Shown piece after piece: positions 23,945-36,840 of a stretch of 64,000 nucleotides of DNA. Source of the stretch: Apostichopus japonicus (taxonomy: Eukaryota > Echinodermata > Holothuroidea > Aspidochirotida > Stichopodidae); the NCBI RefSeq assembly GCF_037975245.1, contig NC_092577.1:802001-866000 (forward strand), in the 5' to 3' direction. How positions within the stretch are numbered: the first letter of the stretch is position 1; each line of letters starts with the position of its first letter. The position numbers were made by a program, and so were the translations under genes. Under the pieces are notes generated by a model, which ran no database searches, was not told where the DNA came from, and saw only the letters and a program-made list of their open reading frames with translations.

Positions 23945-24690
23945 CAGGACCCCCGACACTTGGGAGACTGGTGTGGGTATGCCGACAACTGGTACAGTAC
24001 CCCCGAAACTTGGGAGCCTGGTATGTGTATGCCGACATATGGTACAGGACCCCGACACTTTAGAGTCGGATATGGATATGCCGACAACTGGTACAGGACC
24101 CCCGACAATTGGGAGCCTGGTATGGGTATGTCTACAACTGGTACAGTACCCCCGAAACTTGGGAGCCTGGTATGTGTATGCCGACAAATGGTACAGGACC
24201 CCGACACTTTAGAGTCGGATATGGATATGCCGACAACTGGTACAGGACCCCCGACAATTGGGAGCCTGGTATGGGTATGTCTACAACTGGTACAGTACCC
24301 CCGAAACTTGGGAGCCTGGTATGTGTATGCCGACATATGGTACAGGACCCCGACACTTTAGAGTCGGATATGGATATGCCGACAACTGGTACAGGACCCC
24401 CGACAATTGGGAGCCTGGTATGGGTATGTCTACAACTGGTACAGTACCCCCGAAACTTGGGAGCCTGGTATGTGTATGCCGACAAATGGTACAGGACCCC
24501 GACACTTTAGAGTCGGATATGGATATGCCGACAACTGGTACAGGACCCCCGACAATTGGGAGCCTGGTATGGGTATGTCGACAACTGGTACAGTACCCCC
24601 GAAACTTGGGAGCCTGGTATGGGTTTGTCGACAACTGGTACAGGACTCCCGACACTTGGAAGCCTGGTATGGGTATACCCACAACTGCTC
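23945..24690. repeat. higher-order minisatellite, 149-bp blocks of ~37-bp units
   Basis: The basic unit is about 37 bp (CCGACAACTGGTACAGGACC with variants). Four variants form a block that repeats every 149 bp (for example ATGGGTATGTCTACAACTGG at 24122, 24271 and 24420). Because 149 leaves a remainder of two when divided by three, long open frames appear in several frames on both strands. These are repeat artefacts. Confidence 0.93.
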
Positions 24691-24699
24691 TGCTATGTT

Positions 24700-25310
24700 A
24701 ATGCATGGTCTTGTCATCAGTCAATATATAACTGGCGGTAATTGCACTCTGCAATGATCACGCAGCACAATGGATATCAAATATTCATGGAGGTGAAGGA
24801 ATAAGGAAATGATTACAGATAATGATGACTTTAAACTGGTTTAAACATAGACGTGTAGTCACTGTACATAATGCATGTCAATCGATGTGTAATATTGGCC
24901 GGAGATATTGAACGAGGTTTTACAGCCGTGCGCGTTATATCCGGGATTGAAACCCCTACAAAATGACAGCCACTATGTGCGTCTTGCGCACAGTGGAGAC
25001 AGTCACGACTAGAAGCAATGTTAGTACATGTGTCTGTACCATACCTTGGTATGATCAATGCCAATGAACTGTACAATGAAGGACTGTCATCATCCTTTCA
25101 ATAATGATAACAGTATTTGTACAAAGTCACTGTAGCACGTATAAGTGAAGGTGATTGGTGGTACGTGCTCTGGTAGACGAGAAGGAAAACTTGGCAGTGC
25201 GTGTTTAATGACTTTAACTGAAATGCGTAATGCAGGTGTATCAAGAGTGTGTTTTTGTATTGGTCAATGATGTACAACACTGAACGATGATTCATCTTAC
25301 CAATGTAGCA
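24700..25310. other. no gene recognised
   Basis: Unique-looking sequence between two tandem arrays. Confidence 0.4.
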
Positions 25311-25319
25311 ATGTACTAT

Positions 25320-25778
25320 ACCGTAATGTACCGCCAATTCACTGTACCGTACAGTAATTTACCAAACCGTGATGTACCAATACACTGTACCATACCGTAA
25401 TGTATGATACCGTAATGTACCAATGCACTGTACCGTTCAGTAATGTACCAATGCACTGTACCGTTCAGTAATGTACCAATTCACTGTACCGTACCGTAAT
25501 GTACCAATTCACTGTACCGTACCGTAATGTACCAATTCACTGTACCGTACCGTAATGTACCAATTCACTGTACCGCACCGTAATGTACCAATGCACTGTA
25601 CCGTTCAGTAAGGAACTAATGTACTGTACCGTACCGTACCGTAATGTACCAATGTACCGTAACGTACCGTAACGTATACCGTAATATATAGTGGTGGTTT
25701 TGTGGTTTTGTAAGAAGTGGTTTTGTAAGGAAATAATAGCTAGTTACTGACTAAAACTAAATTATACCTGTATGTAAT

Positions 25779-25818
<40 letters not shown>

Positions 25819-26170
25819 AACATTTAATTTGAACTTATATCCATGTATGTATTCATACACATATATATATTTTGTTTTTTCTTTTCTTTTCTTTTCTTTT
25901 CTTTTCTTTTCTTTCTTCAGGGAGTCTTCCACATTGTTAAGCTTTTAAGCTTTATGGAAGACTTCCTCCACTTTGTACTTTTGTGGCAAACAAATAAATA
26001 AATAAATAAAAAAAAAATATATACAAATTTACTGTACCAATGTACCGTACCATACCGTAATGTACCGTAATGTTCCCTACCGTACTGTATCATACCGTAA
26101 TGTATCATATTGTAATGTACTAACGTAACGTGCCGTAAGCTAATGTACCGTACCATTATGTACCAGTACT
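25320..26170. repeat. 28-bp CTGTACCGTACCGTAATG array split by simple repeats
   Basis: At 25320-25690 a unit of about 28 bp repeats, with core TGTACCAATTCACTGTACCG. Related ACCGTAATGTACC words resume at about 26030-26170. Between the two lie a (TA)n tract at about 25782-25816 and a (TTTTC)n tract at about 25874-25914. Confidence 0.88.
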
Positions 26171-26179
26171 GTGAAACAG

Positions 26180-28930
26180 TTTGACTGGCTCTGCTTGTCA
26201 CGACATGAATTGAATTGCCTGTTTTGCTTGTGTGTTGTTAAGTATTGTTTTTAGATATATGTAATAAACCAAACATAAGTCAAATGCCCTTTTGTTGATC
26301 CGTGTTGGGGTCTAAAGTCAATGTCAGTCGTTGTCATCAGAATATCGTCAGGACATAAATTTGCGGTGTACCAGAACATCAAAATAATACTATAAATCCG
26401 CCAATTGACCATAAATCGACCGTAATTCGACAGAAAATCGACCGTAATCAAGTGCCTCCTAGAGTCGTTGTTGTCGTAAAGAACTTAAATATCAGTGGTT
26501 ATGATCTTATTCTCTGGTATTTAGCTTTCGTTACTCCTTCGCACGCAGGTAACGAGTTCCGTACTTTGGTTATTTGCCTAATACTTTTCTGCAAAATGTC
26601 AGCGCTAGTGTCATCCGACTATAATAACGTGCTAGGACTCGTCTGGTCTGAGCTGATGGTAAGAGACGATTCTTCCTGAATTTGTTGGTACTAACTATTA
26701 ACTGCAAACATAAATTTGCTTAAAACAAAGTACACACATCATAAAATGTTAGCACACTTCGCCTGCCGGACATTCCGTGATATCGGTATTAATTTCAGTA
26801 GGCACCGATAGTAGTTTACCGCCCCCCCCCCCCCCTTCTTACGAGAAATATTGGACTAGCGACTGAAATCTGTTTGATGATAAACTTTGTTTTTAAAAAG
26901 TGCCTGTTTGCAATATACCATAATAAACCGCATTCATTTTTGGTTCCAGGGCTCTGTTGTCGATCATCTGTTGACCAAGTTTTGACCCCGACGTGCCCCC
27001 GACAGAGATGTGTGAACCGTTTTTGTTCGAAGTACAACTCTGTCACAGGCTTGGAATAGAGAAGACATTTTTGTGCGAATGATCAAAGGATTGCCATGTA
27101 TTTGCTTAAGCCGAACTCATTGCTTCCCACGGCAAGTCTGTGCTTGTTTAGCGCGCTACACGTAGGTCACGTGACGACATATGTATGTATACGTCATAAC
27201 GGATGCCCTGAAGTTCACAGAGCACAGATGACAGTTTCCTTCGCTAAGTAAGTATTTATCGAAGATGGTGAACTTTGGACAGATCTGATGTTTAGTATGC
27301 ATATGTATAAAATTGGGCACAAGAAACATATCACGATATCAGTGGAGGTTGGTGGTCAATATCTATCTCTGTGATTACATTCATGTCACCTTTACATGCG
27401 TCTTGCTGTACTTCCTACATCAAATATATTCAAACCTCTCAATGTACAACATGTCCAAATCATTACAACATAGTGTATATAGTATCATCACAACCAGTTT
27501 GAATGATCGCATTCTGCTTCAGAAAAGTAACTTTGTTGTTCATGTTCTTTGCACAACCTATACAGCCCGTAAATCGTCTGGAACCATTCAGTAGTGTCGC
27601 TTTGATTATTATCTTTATTTGCCTCCAGCGGTCCACAAACATGTAGGCCCACATCCCAGGATCTTTCATGAGGATTGCACCACCACGGACCGGTGAGATC
27701 TCCACTACTTATGCAGAATCGATGCTCATAATGCATGTAAGGTAGTTTGGACCATAGTGCACTGATGTGCAGGAATAAATGAATCCCCGTCGGCAAGGTC
27801 CAGAAAACTGTGTATTAATTTTCAAAGTCTGAATAGATCGATTTCGCTATCAACTTTTGGGGTCGCGCCCCTTGGTTTAAGGGACCGATGATTTAAAGTA
27901 CATTGCGAACACAAATATATTCAAAGATATTCAATGAAGGAATGTAAAATATTGAACTATGCCATCACTTGGTTGAATAAAGCCCTCTTTACGTTACACA
28001 TGTATTACACTCCTCCGCACAGTGGCTACGACTGAGTACAGGGGGAGTATGGGGGTGAGGGTGGGGGTGTGTGTGAGTTCGTCTGCCTCTCTCGTCTTCA
28101 TATAACTTGTAGACATATTTCTAATCTGAAAGTTCAAACGAGATTTTGCTGGATAGTAATCCAAAACGTGTCTACCGGTAATAAATCATATAAGCATATA
28201 GGTTATAAAATATGAATATGATAATTATGTAGCCTTTCATATGTTGATCCTCATAAACCGATATCACGTTTTAAGGTAATATTACAAGTTGAACCCACAG
28301 ACTGATATCGAATTACGCAACGAACGGAAACGTTATCATATCGCATCTCGTATACAGGTCCTATATATATATATACATAATTCTGTTCGAGTGGAATATT
28401 CTGTGGCAGATGCCTAACTATCCATAGTACAATAACAGACAGATACAAACTTGTCGGTCGACAGGGAAAATGTTATTTGCTTTCATTTATCTGGAAATGT
28501 ATGGGCCTTTTCGAGGATGAGAAAGTGTAATGCAACAAAAACGCTTTGAATTACAACTCACAAATCTGGTACAACCAACGCTTCCGTGTGTAAATTTACC
28601 ACGTTCCCACATTCAATAAATTGTCCGTATACCATGACCATGTGTTAAATATTTGAGTTCGAACAATGAATTCAAGCCTTTTCACTCTCAAAAGTCGTTA
28701 TTTTCCTTCGCTGCTCATAAAGACCGAACGTAGGGCACAACGCTTCACGTTACATTCACGTGGCTAAATATCCCAGCTAGTTTGGTACGATAATGTTAAC
28801 AGCTAACCTTATTTTTCTTTACACTGCACTTTTCCTGACTGTTTTCGGTAAGGCTCATAATTTCGACACTTTAGGCAGAAGATTTGCTTCTCAAAGTGGT
28901 GGAGTGTAGGGGGGAGGGGTGGGTGGAGGG
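26180..28930. other. no gene confirmed
   Basis: About 2.7 kb without a supported gene. A poly-C run lies at 26821-26835. Minus-strand frames near 27488-27796 contain a cysteine/tryptophan-rich stretch discussed in the findings, but no exon boundaries support it. Confidence 0.35.
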
Positions 28931-28941
28931 GGCGTTGAGAG

Positions 28942-29425
28942 CAGGGGCGTAGCGAAGGGGTTTTTGTTGGGGGGTGTGGAGAATTTGATTTGCCGACGGA
29001 TGTGGAAGTGGTGACTGAAATGGGGGAGGAGTCTAAGGGGAGGGGGTGTCCGCCTCCCCTTTGGAAAATTTTTAGTTTTGAAACGTCGTTAGATGCAATC
29101 TGGTGTATATTTTAAGTCAAATTTGATTTGCCGACGGACCTGGAATTGGTGACTGAAATGGGGGAGGGGTCTAAGGGGAGGGGGTATACCCCTCCCCTTT
29201 GGAAATTTTTTAGTTTTGAAACGTCCTTAGATGCAATCTGGTGCATATTTTAAGTCAAATTTGGCACGGAAGAAGCTCCCGTTCTCCTTTTCTCTATTCA
29301 GCTTTCCTTCTTTCTTCCCCTACCGCTCTCTTCACCTTTTCTCCTTTTGCCGACAGACCCAAAATTTGCCGACAGCGACCAAACCCCCCCACACCCCCCC
29401 CCCCCCCCCGCTCGCTACGCCCCTG
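28942..29425. mobile_element. hAT-like MITE (CAGGGGCGTAGCGA termini)
   Basis: The termini CAGGGGCGTAGCGA and TCGCTACGCCCCTG are exact inverted repeats, flanked by a perfect 8-bp duplication GTTGAGAG (28934-28941, 29426-29433). It is 484 bp and non-coding. A segment of about 126 bp (about 28985-29110) is tandemly duplicated inside (about 29115-29240), each copy holding the GTCTAAGGGGAGGGGG module. Confidence 0.92.
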
Positions 29426-29439
29426 GTTGAGAGGACGGA

Positions 29440-30700
29440 CTCATGCCTGAAATCTGACATCAAGTCAATGTGTCATCGTTATTGAGAATGGTTCGAAGTG
29501 CAGGTGACGGCAGAGGGCTTTCAAAGCCCTGCTAATGTGTATTGGAAAATATAGCAGATTGTGTGTGCTTTTGTTTGTGTGGTAGTTTCAGTTTAATAAT
29601 CCAAAAGTGAAGTAAAACATATCAAATAGAACATGTGTTAATTTAATTTTCTTAAACTGTACCATGATATTGTGTTGAATTGTTTTCACCATATTGTTAG
29701 GTTTCTATAATGTTAATTCCATATCAACCCTTGTCTTCTGCAAGCTGAAGTGATTGCACAATAAGGAAATATGGCGGCTGAGTTCCTTTACATTCCGAAC
29801 TTGGATACCAGCTGTGAATTGTTTCCTTCAGGCATGTTAATCAGGGACATTAATCATTCCCCTAACTCCATCAATTACTTTCCTTTAGAACCCGCAAAAC
29901 AAAGATCTAAATATGACCTTCTTGTGGTCGCGCTTCCGTATATCACCTTGTGCAGGGGCTTTTTCCCTTGAACTTGTGCATTTGGGCTTTTTCCCTTGCC
30001 ATTTAAACTTTCGATACATTTAAAGCATACTACTACTGCATACTACATTACCGCAGTCAATTACTGCAACAACCATATACTATCCAGTGATTTCGCTTTT
30101 TATCTCGTACTATATAACTTCATATATTTAGTTGACTGTCGGTTGAAATATATAGAAGACATAGAGCCAATGGCCCTGTATTTAAGTAGAGATATTATAA
30201 ACGATAGCTGACCCCTCCCCCCCAGCCAATGGCCCTGTATTTAAGTAGAGATATTACAAAGATAGTTGACCCCTCCCCACCCCCTTTCATCTGTAGCGAA
30301 CTGAATGTTTACTATATGAATGACTCAATCCTTACCATTCCTTTCATTTTTCAGTTTGATTGCGCCAAACATAGTGGAGAAAGACTGTGAAGAAGACAAC
30401 GTATGGGTGCCCTGGAGTGGGTGGTGGACGCCACCCCCCCCTCCCTCAGCCCTAGACACGGGTACAAGGAACATGCCGTGGGCAGGTAACACATTATATT
30501 AAAGACAAATTTCTGTCACAAAATTTATCGAAAAGGGCACGTTTGAGATTTTCACACAGCTGGGGTGAACGTACACTCTCTTCCCCTGCCCCCACCCCTC
30601 GTTCCCGGTGTGTGTGATCATGATGAGATTCTGCAATGTGAATCCGGCATTGAATAGTGTGTCTATATGGGGTGTCTATATGACATATTTCTCAGTATAG
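29440..30700. other. no gene confirmed; one tandem duplication
   Basis: A 59-bp segment starting AGCCAATGGCCCTGTATTTA at 30165 is repeated at 30224, ending about 30282. A frame from the ATG at 29771 (MAAEFLYIPNL) has a reasonable start context but no recognisable domain or splice support. Another short candidate is at 30355. Confidence 0.4.
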
Positions 30701-30715
30701 TATACAACTTTCGTC

Positions 30716-31121
30716 GGTTACATCTCTATGTTCCGACGTCTCTATGTTCCGACAAATTTTTTGGACTCTAATTTTTTTTTTACCCAAATTTTTGACCAAC
30801 ATGTTTTCGGACCCAATTTTTTCGGACCCAAATCCTTTTTGACCAAAATATTTTTATGACCCAAATTTTTTTGGACCAAACATTTTTTTGGACCAAACAT
30901 TTTTCTGATAAGCACTATTTGGGTCATAACAAATTTTGGGCCCCTTTTTTCTTTTTCTTTTTTTTCGTGAAAAAAAAATTTGGCGGTGCGTCCAAAAAAA
31001 TTGAGTCCCCCAAAAAAATTAGGTCAGAAAAAAATTGGGTCCAAAAAAATTGTCGGAACATAGAGACGTCGGAACATAGAGACGTCGGAACATAGAGACG
31101 TCGGAACATAGGGATGTCACC
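30716..31121. mobile_element. foldback element with tandem 17-bp ends
   Basis: The ends consist of repeats of GACGTCGGAACATAGAG (17 bp), facing inward from both sides: two units at the left, four at the right. The outer ends GGTTACATCTCTATG and CATAGGGATGTCACC are near-inverted. An exact 8-bp duplication CTTTCGTC flanks it (30708-30715, 31122-31129). The 300-bp interior is built of poly-T/poly-A runs with TTGGACC/GGTCC words. No transposase. Confidence 0.88.
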
Positions 31122-31129
31122 CTTTCGTC

Positions 31130-31825
31130 AGACATCACAAACCACTCGATCGTTTGTTCATGCACCTGATAGTTTGATAGCATTATAAACTTTAAATCAA
31201 CCCGACTAGAAATACATCTAATCGTGAAATCATGTATAGGCGATAACATATACAGTATAGACAGTTATACTGTATAGTCAATCTATACTTGTCTCTTGGA
31301 GGCACGTGACACTTACCGTCCGTCAGAAGTTCTTAATTAAGTTATGATTAATAAAACGTGAGTTATACTTGCATAAACAGTTCTTTTAATAATTTATAAA
31401 AACTTGTAAACCAAACATTATTAGAGTTTACGCATTGGAGGATGACGTATACAAAGTTTACATACAGATCAAACTAAAATATATGTGTTTTGTTTATTGC
31501 CATTCTAAGGGAACAATAAAGCCAGGAATGCATTGTCTGCAAACACGTAGTATTATGGTACACACAGTGTGGTGATTGGGTGCTTAAAACTGGCTGGGGG
31601 CCAAGCGTTATAGTTTAAATACCGTTTGATGATGAAACACTGACCGGAGACGAACTGAGTTATTACGAGATTGCTTACGTAAAACACTTTTTGATATGTC
31701 CTGTTTTGCCCATATTTGTAGCTACATTGATTGGTTGCCGTATACCAGCCCCTTTCTTACTTAGGTAACAAACCGGATTATGTTCAACAAATATTACGTA
31801 CTTGCATATGTTAACTTTGACAGAG
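31130..31825. other. no gene recognised
   Basis: AT-rich unique-looking sequence. Confidence 0.4.
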
Positions 31826-31828
31826 AAT

Positions 31829-32465
31829 TGGATGGGGGCTAGGAAGGTAGGGATGGGACTGGGGAAGTAGGGATGGGACTGGTAAGGTAGGGATGGGTCT
31901 GGGACAGTAGGGTTTGGACTAGGAAAGTAGGGATGCAACTAGGAAGGTAGGGATATGACTGGAAAGGTAGGGATGCAACTAGGAAGGTAGGGAGTTGACT
32001 GTGAAAGTAGGGATGGGTCTGGGACAGTAGGGTTTGGACTAGGAAGGTAGGGATGCAACTGGGAAGGTAGAGATGGGACTGAGAAGGTAGGAATGGGTCT
32101 GGGACAGTAGGGTTTGGACTAGGAAGGTAGGGATGCAACTGGGAAGGTAGGGAGTTGACTGTGAAAGTAGGGATGGGTCTGGGAAAGTAGGGATGGGACT
32201 GGGAAGATAGGGATTTGACTGGGAAGGTAGAGATGGGACTGAGAAGGTAGGGATGGGTCTGGGACAGTAGGGTTGGGACTAGGAAGGTATGGATGCAACT
32301 GGGAAGGTAGGGAGTTGACTGTGAAAGTAGGGATGGGTCTGGGAAAGTAGGGATGGGACTGGGAAGGTAGAGATTGGACTGAGAAGGTAGGGATGGGTCT
32401 GGAAAAGTAGGGATGGAACTGGAAAGGTAAGTATGGGACTGGGAAACTAGGGATGGGACATGAAG
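31829..32465. repeat. 20-bp minisatellite (GACTGGGAAGGTAGGGATGG)
   Basis: About 31 units of 20 bp, purine-rich on the plus strand. A 210-codon minus-strand frame (SQSHPYFPSPIPTFP-like) crosses it with a 20-residue period, the expected artefact of three 20-bp units. Confidence 0.94.
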
Positions 32466-32469
32466 CGTC

Positions 32470-33530
32470 ATTAGAGAAGAGAAGTGATTGGTTCTTTGAA
32501 AATAGAGGGCGTTTACTAGTTGCCGTTTTTCACACTTGACTAATACTGTAAAGAACTACGTTAGTTATATGTAATGTATATTTTTGTTTCCGATTTAGCT
32601 CTAGGCAACAGCATCATATTCACTACTTTACACTAAAAGAAAACAGTGCAACTGTAAAAGTTAAATACAAGACAGCAATCTACCAGCAAAAAGGAATTTT
32701 CTTTATATTGGTTGGGAGGGGGTCGGAGTCGGTGTAAAACAAGACAAAGAATCTATCACACACAGCTATTGTTGATCATGCGCAAAAGCTTTACTTCGGA
32801 TGCCCATGCGCCCTGGACACGTGTATTAATTTCTACTAAGGCATTTATAAATTAACTTTTGTTAGGTTATAGTATCATATTTCTAAGTGCTGGTAAGTTT
32901 TCCTTATAGACACCGTTTATACTAAATGAAGTCAATGACAATGACCTCACACCGATGGTACTTACAACGCGCAATTGAAATCATCTCCAATAGTATTATA
33001 TGAATTATAGGTAAGTCTATTTTGTTTTCATATAAAGGTTATATTATTTTTATTTTAAAAGGGGAGTGAGAGGGGAAAACGGAATTAAATCGGAAATAAA
33101 AGTTTGCTTAACGGTAGCTATGTCCTTGATTTGAGTATGATATGTTTATCTACCAAAGTATTTGCCTTCAACTTGGATAATGTCTCGCAGATAGTCCGTC
33201 TGTTTATTCAGCGATAATCGTGTGTGTCTGTGTACTTTGTCTTACATTCGACAACAGCACGCTATTAACACAACCAGCATGCGGCCTGCTAATGATCCGA
33301 TGTAGGTAAACGATGTTTATCCTCGGTGCTATAATATCCATTAAAACCTGCAGTTAACAAGTTCTCAATATTCAGTGTTAATTAGGTGACATCGAATTAT
33401 ATAATTTACAACATTTAACAACTTTGAAACCATTCTAGAAAAATAGAACTATACAGCTTTGGGAAGTTTACCTGTTGTGTTCATATTCCATCCATTGTGC
33501 GATGGTATCATTTGTAAAAAAATGTTCCAA
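32470..33530. other. no gene recognised
   Basis: AT-rich unique-looking sequence. Confidence 0.4.
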
Positions 33531-33534
33531 AGCA

Positions 33535-34065
33535 ATCAACGTCCACCACCTCATCCAACTTCCACCACCTTACCCAACGTACACAACCTCACCTAGCGTC
33601 ACCCACATTACCCAACGTCCACCACCTCACCCAACGTCCAACACCTCACCTAACGTCCACAACCTCAACCCAACGTTCACAACCTCACCAAACGTCCACA
33701 ATCTCGCCCAACGTCCCAATCTCGCCCAAAGTCCAAAACCTCGCATAACGTCCATCTCCTCACCCAAATTCCACCACCTCACCTAACGTCCACCTCCTCA
33801 CCTAACGTCCACCACCTCACCTAACGTCCACCCCCTCACCTAACGTCCACAACCTCACCCAACGTCCACCTCCTTACCCAACGTCCACCACTTCACCCAA
33901 AGTCCACCACATCACCCAATATCCACAATTTCGCCCAACGTCCACAATCTTGCCCAACCTCCACAACCTCACCCAAAGTCCACCACCTCACCCAACGTCC
34001 ACCACCTTACCCAAAGTCCACATCCTCACCCAACGTCCACAACCTCACCCAACGTCCACCACAAC
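33535..34065. repeat. 19-bp minisatellite (CCCAACGTCCACCACCTCA)
   Basis: About 28 units of 19 bp with variants such as CCTAACGTCC and CCCAAAGTCC. The plus strand has very few G bases, giving a strong C/G strand asymmetry. Confidence 0.93.
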
Positions 34066-34599
34066 ACCCCAACTCCGGTCACTGTTCGCGTAATGACTCA
34101 GGTTTGTAAGCCAATAAGGGTTTAGTTCGTATATACCTGTAATCTCTGTTCGTGTCCAACTCATGTGGGTAACACATTGCGATCGATTGAAACAGACACT
34201 TGTCACAGAATATTCTCCCATTATCACAATATAAAAATCATATTTATTTGTATACTTGTGTGTCTTCATGTATGTCTGTAGTTCTGTTTATGTGTCATAG
34301 TTCATTGAGTTGAATAGCAAGGATTTATTTGTGCACAATATTTGATCTGTACGTACATTGTTTCAATGTGGGAACATTCTTCATCTTAACTAGAGACACC
34401 AGCTTCAATTTTTTGTATAGAATTTCCACTGAACTACTAGCATCTCAGGTTGTTGTAACTCGTATTATTCCCAAGTTCTAAAAACAATGAGCTATTGTAA
34501 CCGAAACTGTGAAAATTCTTCTTCTTATCTGCTTACGCGTCCTGTCTTGTTAGAAATCCCTAACAAACAATTAGGCATGATTGAGTACACACTTATTAA

Positions 34600-35290
34600 G
34601 TCGCAGTAACACACAAATAGGCATTATGGAGTACACACATAAGAAGGTCTCAGTAACACACAAATAGGCATTATTGAGTACACACATAATAGGTCTCAGT
34701 AACACACAAATAGGCATTATTTAGTACACACATAATAGGTCACAGTAACACATAAATGGGTATTATTGAGTACACATATAATGTCGCAGTAACACACAAA
34801 TAGGCATTATTGAGTACACACATAATAGGTCTCAGTAACACACAAATAGGCATTACTGAGTACACACATATTTAGTCGCAGTAACAAAAGAATAGGCATT
34901 ATTGAGTACACACATAATAGGTCTCAGTAACACACAAATAGGCATTATTTAGTACACACATAATAGGTCACAGTAACACATAAATGGGTATTATTGAGTA
35001 CACATAATAGGTCGCAGTAACACACAAATGTAGGCATTATTGAGTACCACATATTAGGTCGCAGTAACATACAAATAGGCATTACTGAGTACACACATAT
35101 TTAGTCGCAGTAACAAAAGAATAGGCTTTATTGAGTACACACATAATAGGTCGCAGTAACACACAAAAAGGCATTATTGATCACACCCATATTAAGTCGC
35201 AGTAACAAACAAATTGGCTTTATATTACACACATAATAGGTCGCAGTAACACACACTTGTAGGCATTATTGAGTACACATTTATTAGGTC
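34600..35290. repeat. ~46-bp minisatellite (CAGTAACACACAAATAGGCA)
   Basis: About 15 units, each with CAGTAACACACAAATAGGCA followed by TTATTGAGTACACACATAAT. Unit length varies by a few bases. Blocks of several variants recur. Confidence 0.93.
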
Positions 35291-35299
35291 GCATCTACG

Positions 35300-36820
35300 A
35301 GAAAGGAGCATACTTAATTAGTCATGATAGGTTTACTTTGTATTTTATGTTATGTGACTATACTAGCTCGAAAATAGTTGATACATTTCTAATCCCTGAC
35401 ACCCTCCACCCACCCACCCCCCAACCTTCCCCCTTCTCATGCCTGTTTTGAAAATGACACGAGCATAAAGATCAACAGAGTAGTTTAGTACGATTAGGTC
35501 TACGAATTGAATCCACATTATGCATACTGGATACTCAAGAAAACTAATGTGTACTGATATACAAAGTTGTCTGTTTCCATGGCTTGGAGTATTAAGGGTA
35601 TTACTCCCTACTTACTGAGGCTTTATGCACGTGCCACAATGTGGGCACAATATACACTTCATAAACACAGGAACCCTCTCCCTTACTTCATTAACATGTG
35701 AGATATTTCAGTAAGAAACGAGACACTTCAAAAGTACACGAGTTGCTTTCTTAGCACATAATTAGACACCTTTGTGTAGCGAACATCGATTCTTTGTTAA
35801 TATACAAGATCCTTTGGTATAACACATCGAGGCACTTTTTGAACACACTGAGACACCAGTAAAAGAAAACATCGAGGCACCTCGTTAATCTTAGTTACTT
35901 TATAAATAGACGAGACTCCTTAGTAATGCACGAGATACTGCACTGGTAAGACTTCAATAGTCAAGGGACGCCAGACCAGAAAATATTGAGTATCTGGATT
36001 TGTTTGTCTTAGAAATTGTTTAGGCTAAAATTCGGCTGCATTTGTGAAGGTATCCAATACCAGTGTAAATAATTTTTCGCTAAACTGCAATCCTTTAGTG
36101 CAAACTATATCTAAGTTGTTACTAACCAGCCATGATGGATACAAACAACGGTTGCCATGTAGATGAATTTTAATCGAATTTAAATCCAGATAAGGGATCC
36201 TATAAATTATCGCTTAAAGCACAGATTTAATTATGTTAAGTCATTTATTTTGCCATGATGAATGCACATTAAACTCTCATTGTATAAAAAGAAAGCATTG
36301 TGACGTCACTCCACAAGGTGCATAGTACTTAATAAGTTACTACTTAAACTACCTGCAAAAGTTTACACTTGACTCACTTCGGGTACTAACAAAATGCAAT
36401 ATATCAGCGCACTGTTTAATTGCGAAACTTATGGGGGAGGGGGTGTTTCTGTATTTTAAAATAAAACAAAAATCAAAAATACATAAAATTGATTGCCAAT
36501 AATACACGCCTCGCAATAATAAAAAACAATAGCTGCATGCGGTCATTTTAGAAATTATAAACTAAATTCAACATTGTATTTAGTCCAACTGGTTTACACA
36601 CAGCTATTGCCATCCGTCGCAATAAAAACTGTACGGAATATTTGATATCCGTGATTTATCAAACATTAGCTGTATGGTATAGTATCGTATTGATTGCAGC
36701 ATACACTAATTAATACCAGTCTGTTGTCTTTTATGTAGAGTAGGAAAGGCAATTATATACATATCGAATGTATAAATCAAATCAAACATGCAGGTTATTA
36801 ACGTAGTGGTACTCGTTTTT
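35300..36820. other. no gene recognised
   Basis: AT-rich sequence. Nothing coding was recognised. Confidence 0.4.
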
Positions 36821-36840
36821 TTAGTATAGTTGCTTGTACT

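Noticed and set aside
23912..24757. Several overlapping 100-149-codon frames on both strands
   Set aside because: All lie in the 149-bp higher-order repeat and are the same peptides shifted in frame.
29241..29450. Short plus-strand Pro-rich frame
   Set aside because: It lies inside the hAT-like MITE 28942-29425 and comes from its poly-C tract.
30742..30927. 61-codon Lys-rich minus-strand frame
   Set aside because: It lies in the homopolymer interior of the foldback element and repeats GPKK-like words by composition.
31839..32471. 210-codon minus-strand Pro/Ser-rich frame
   Set aside because: Artefact of a 20-bp minisatellite; periodicity equals three units.
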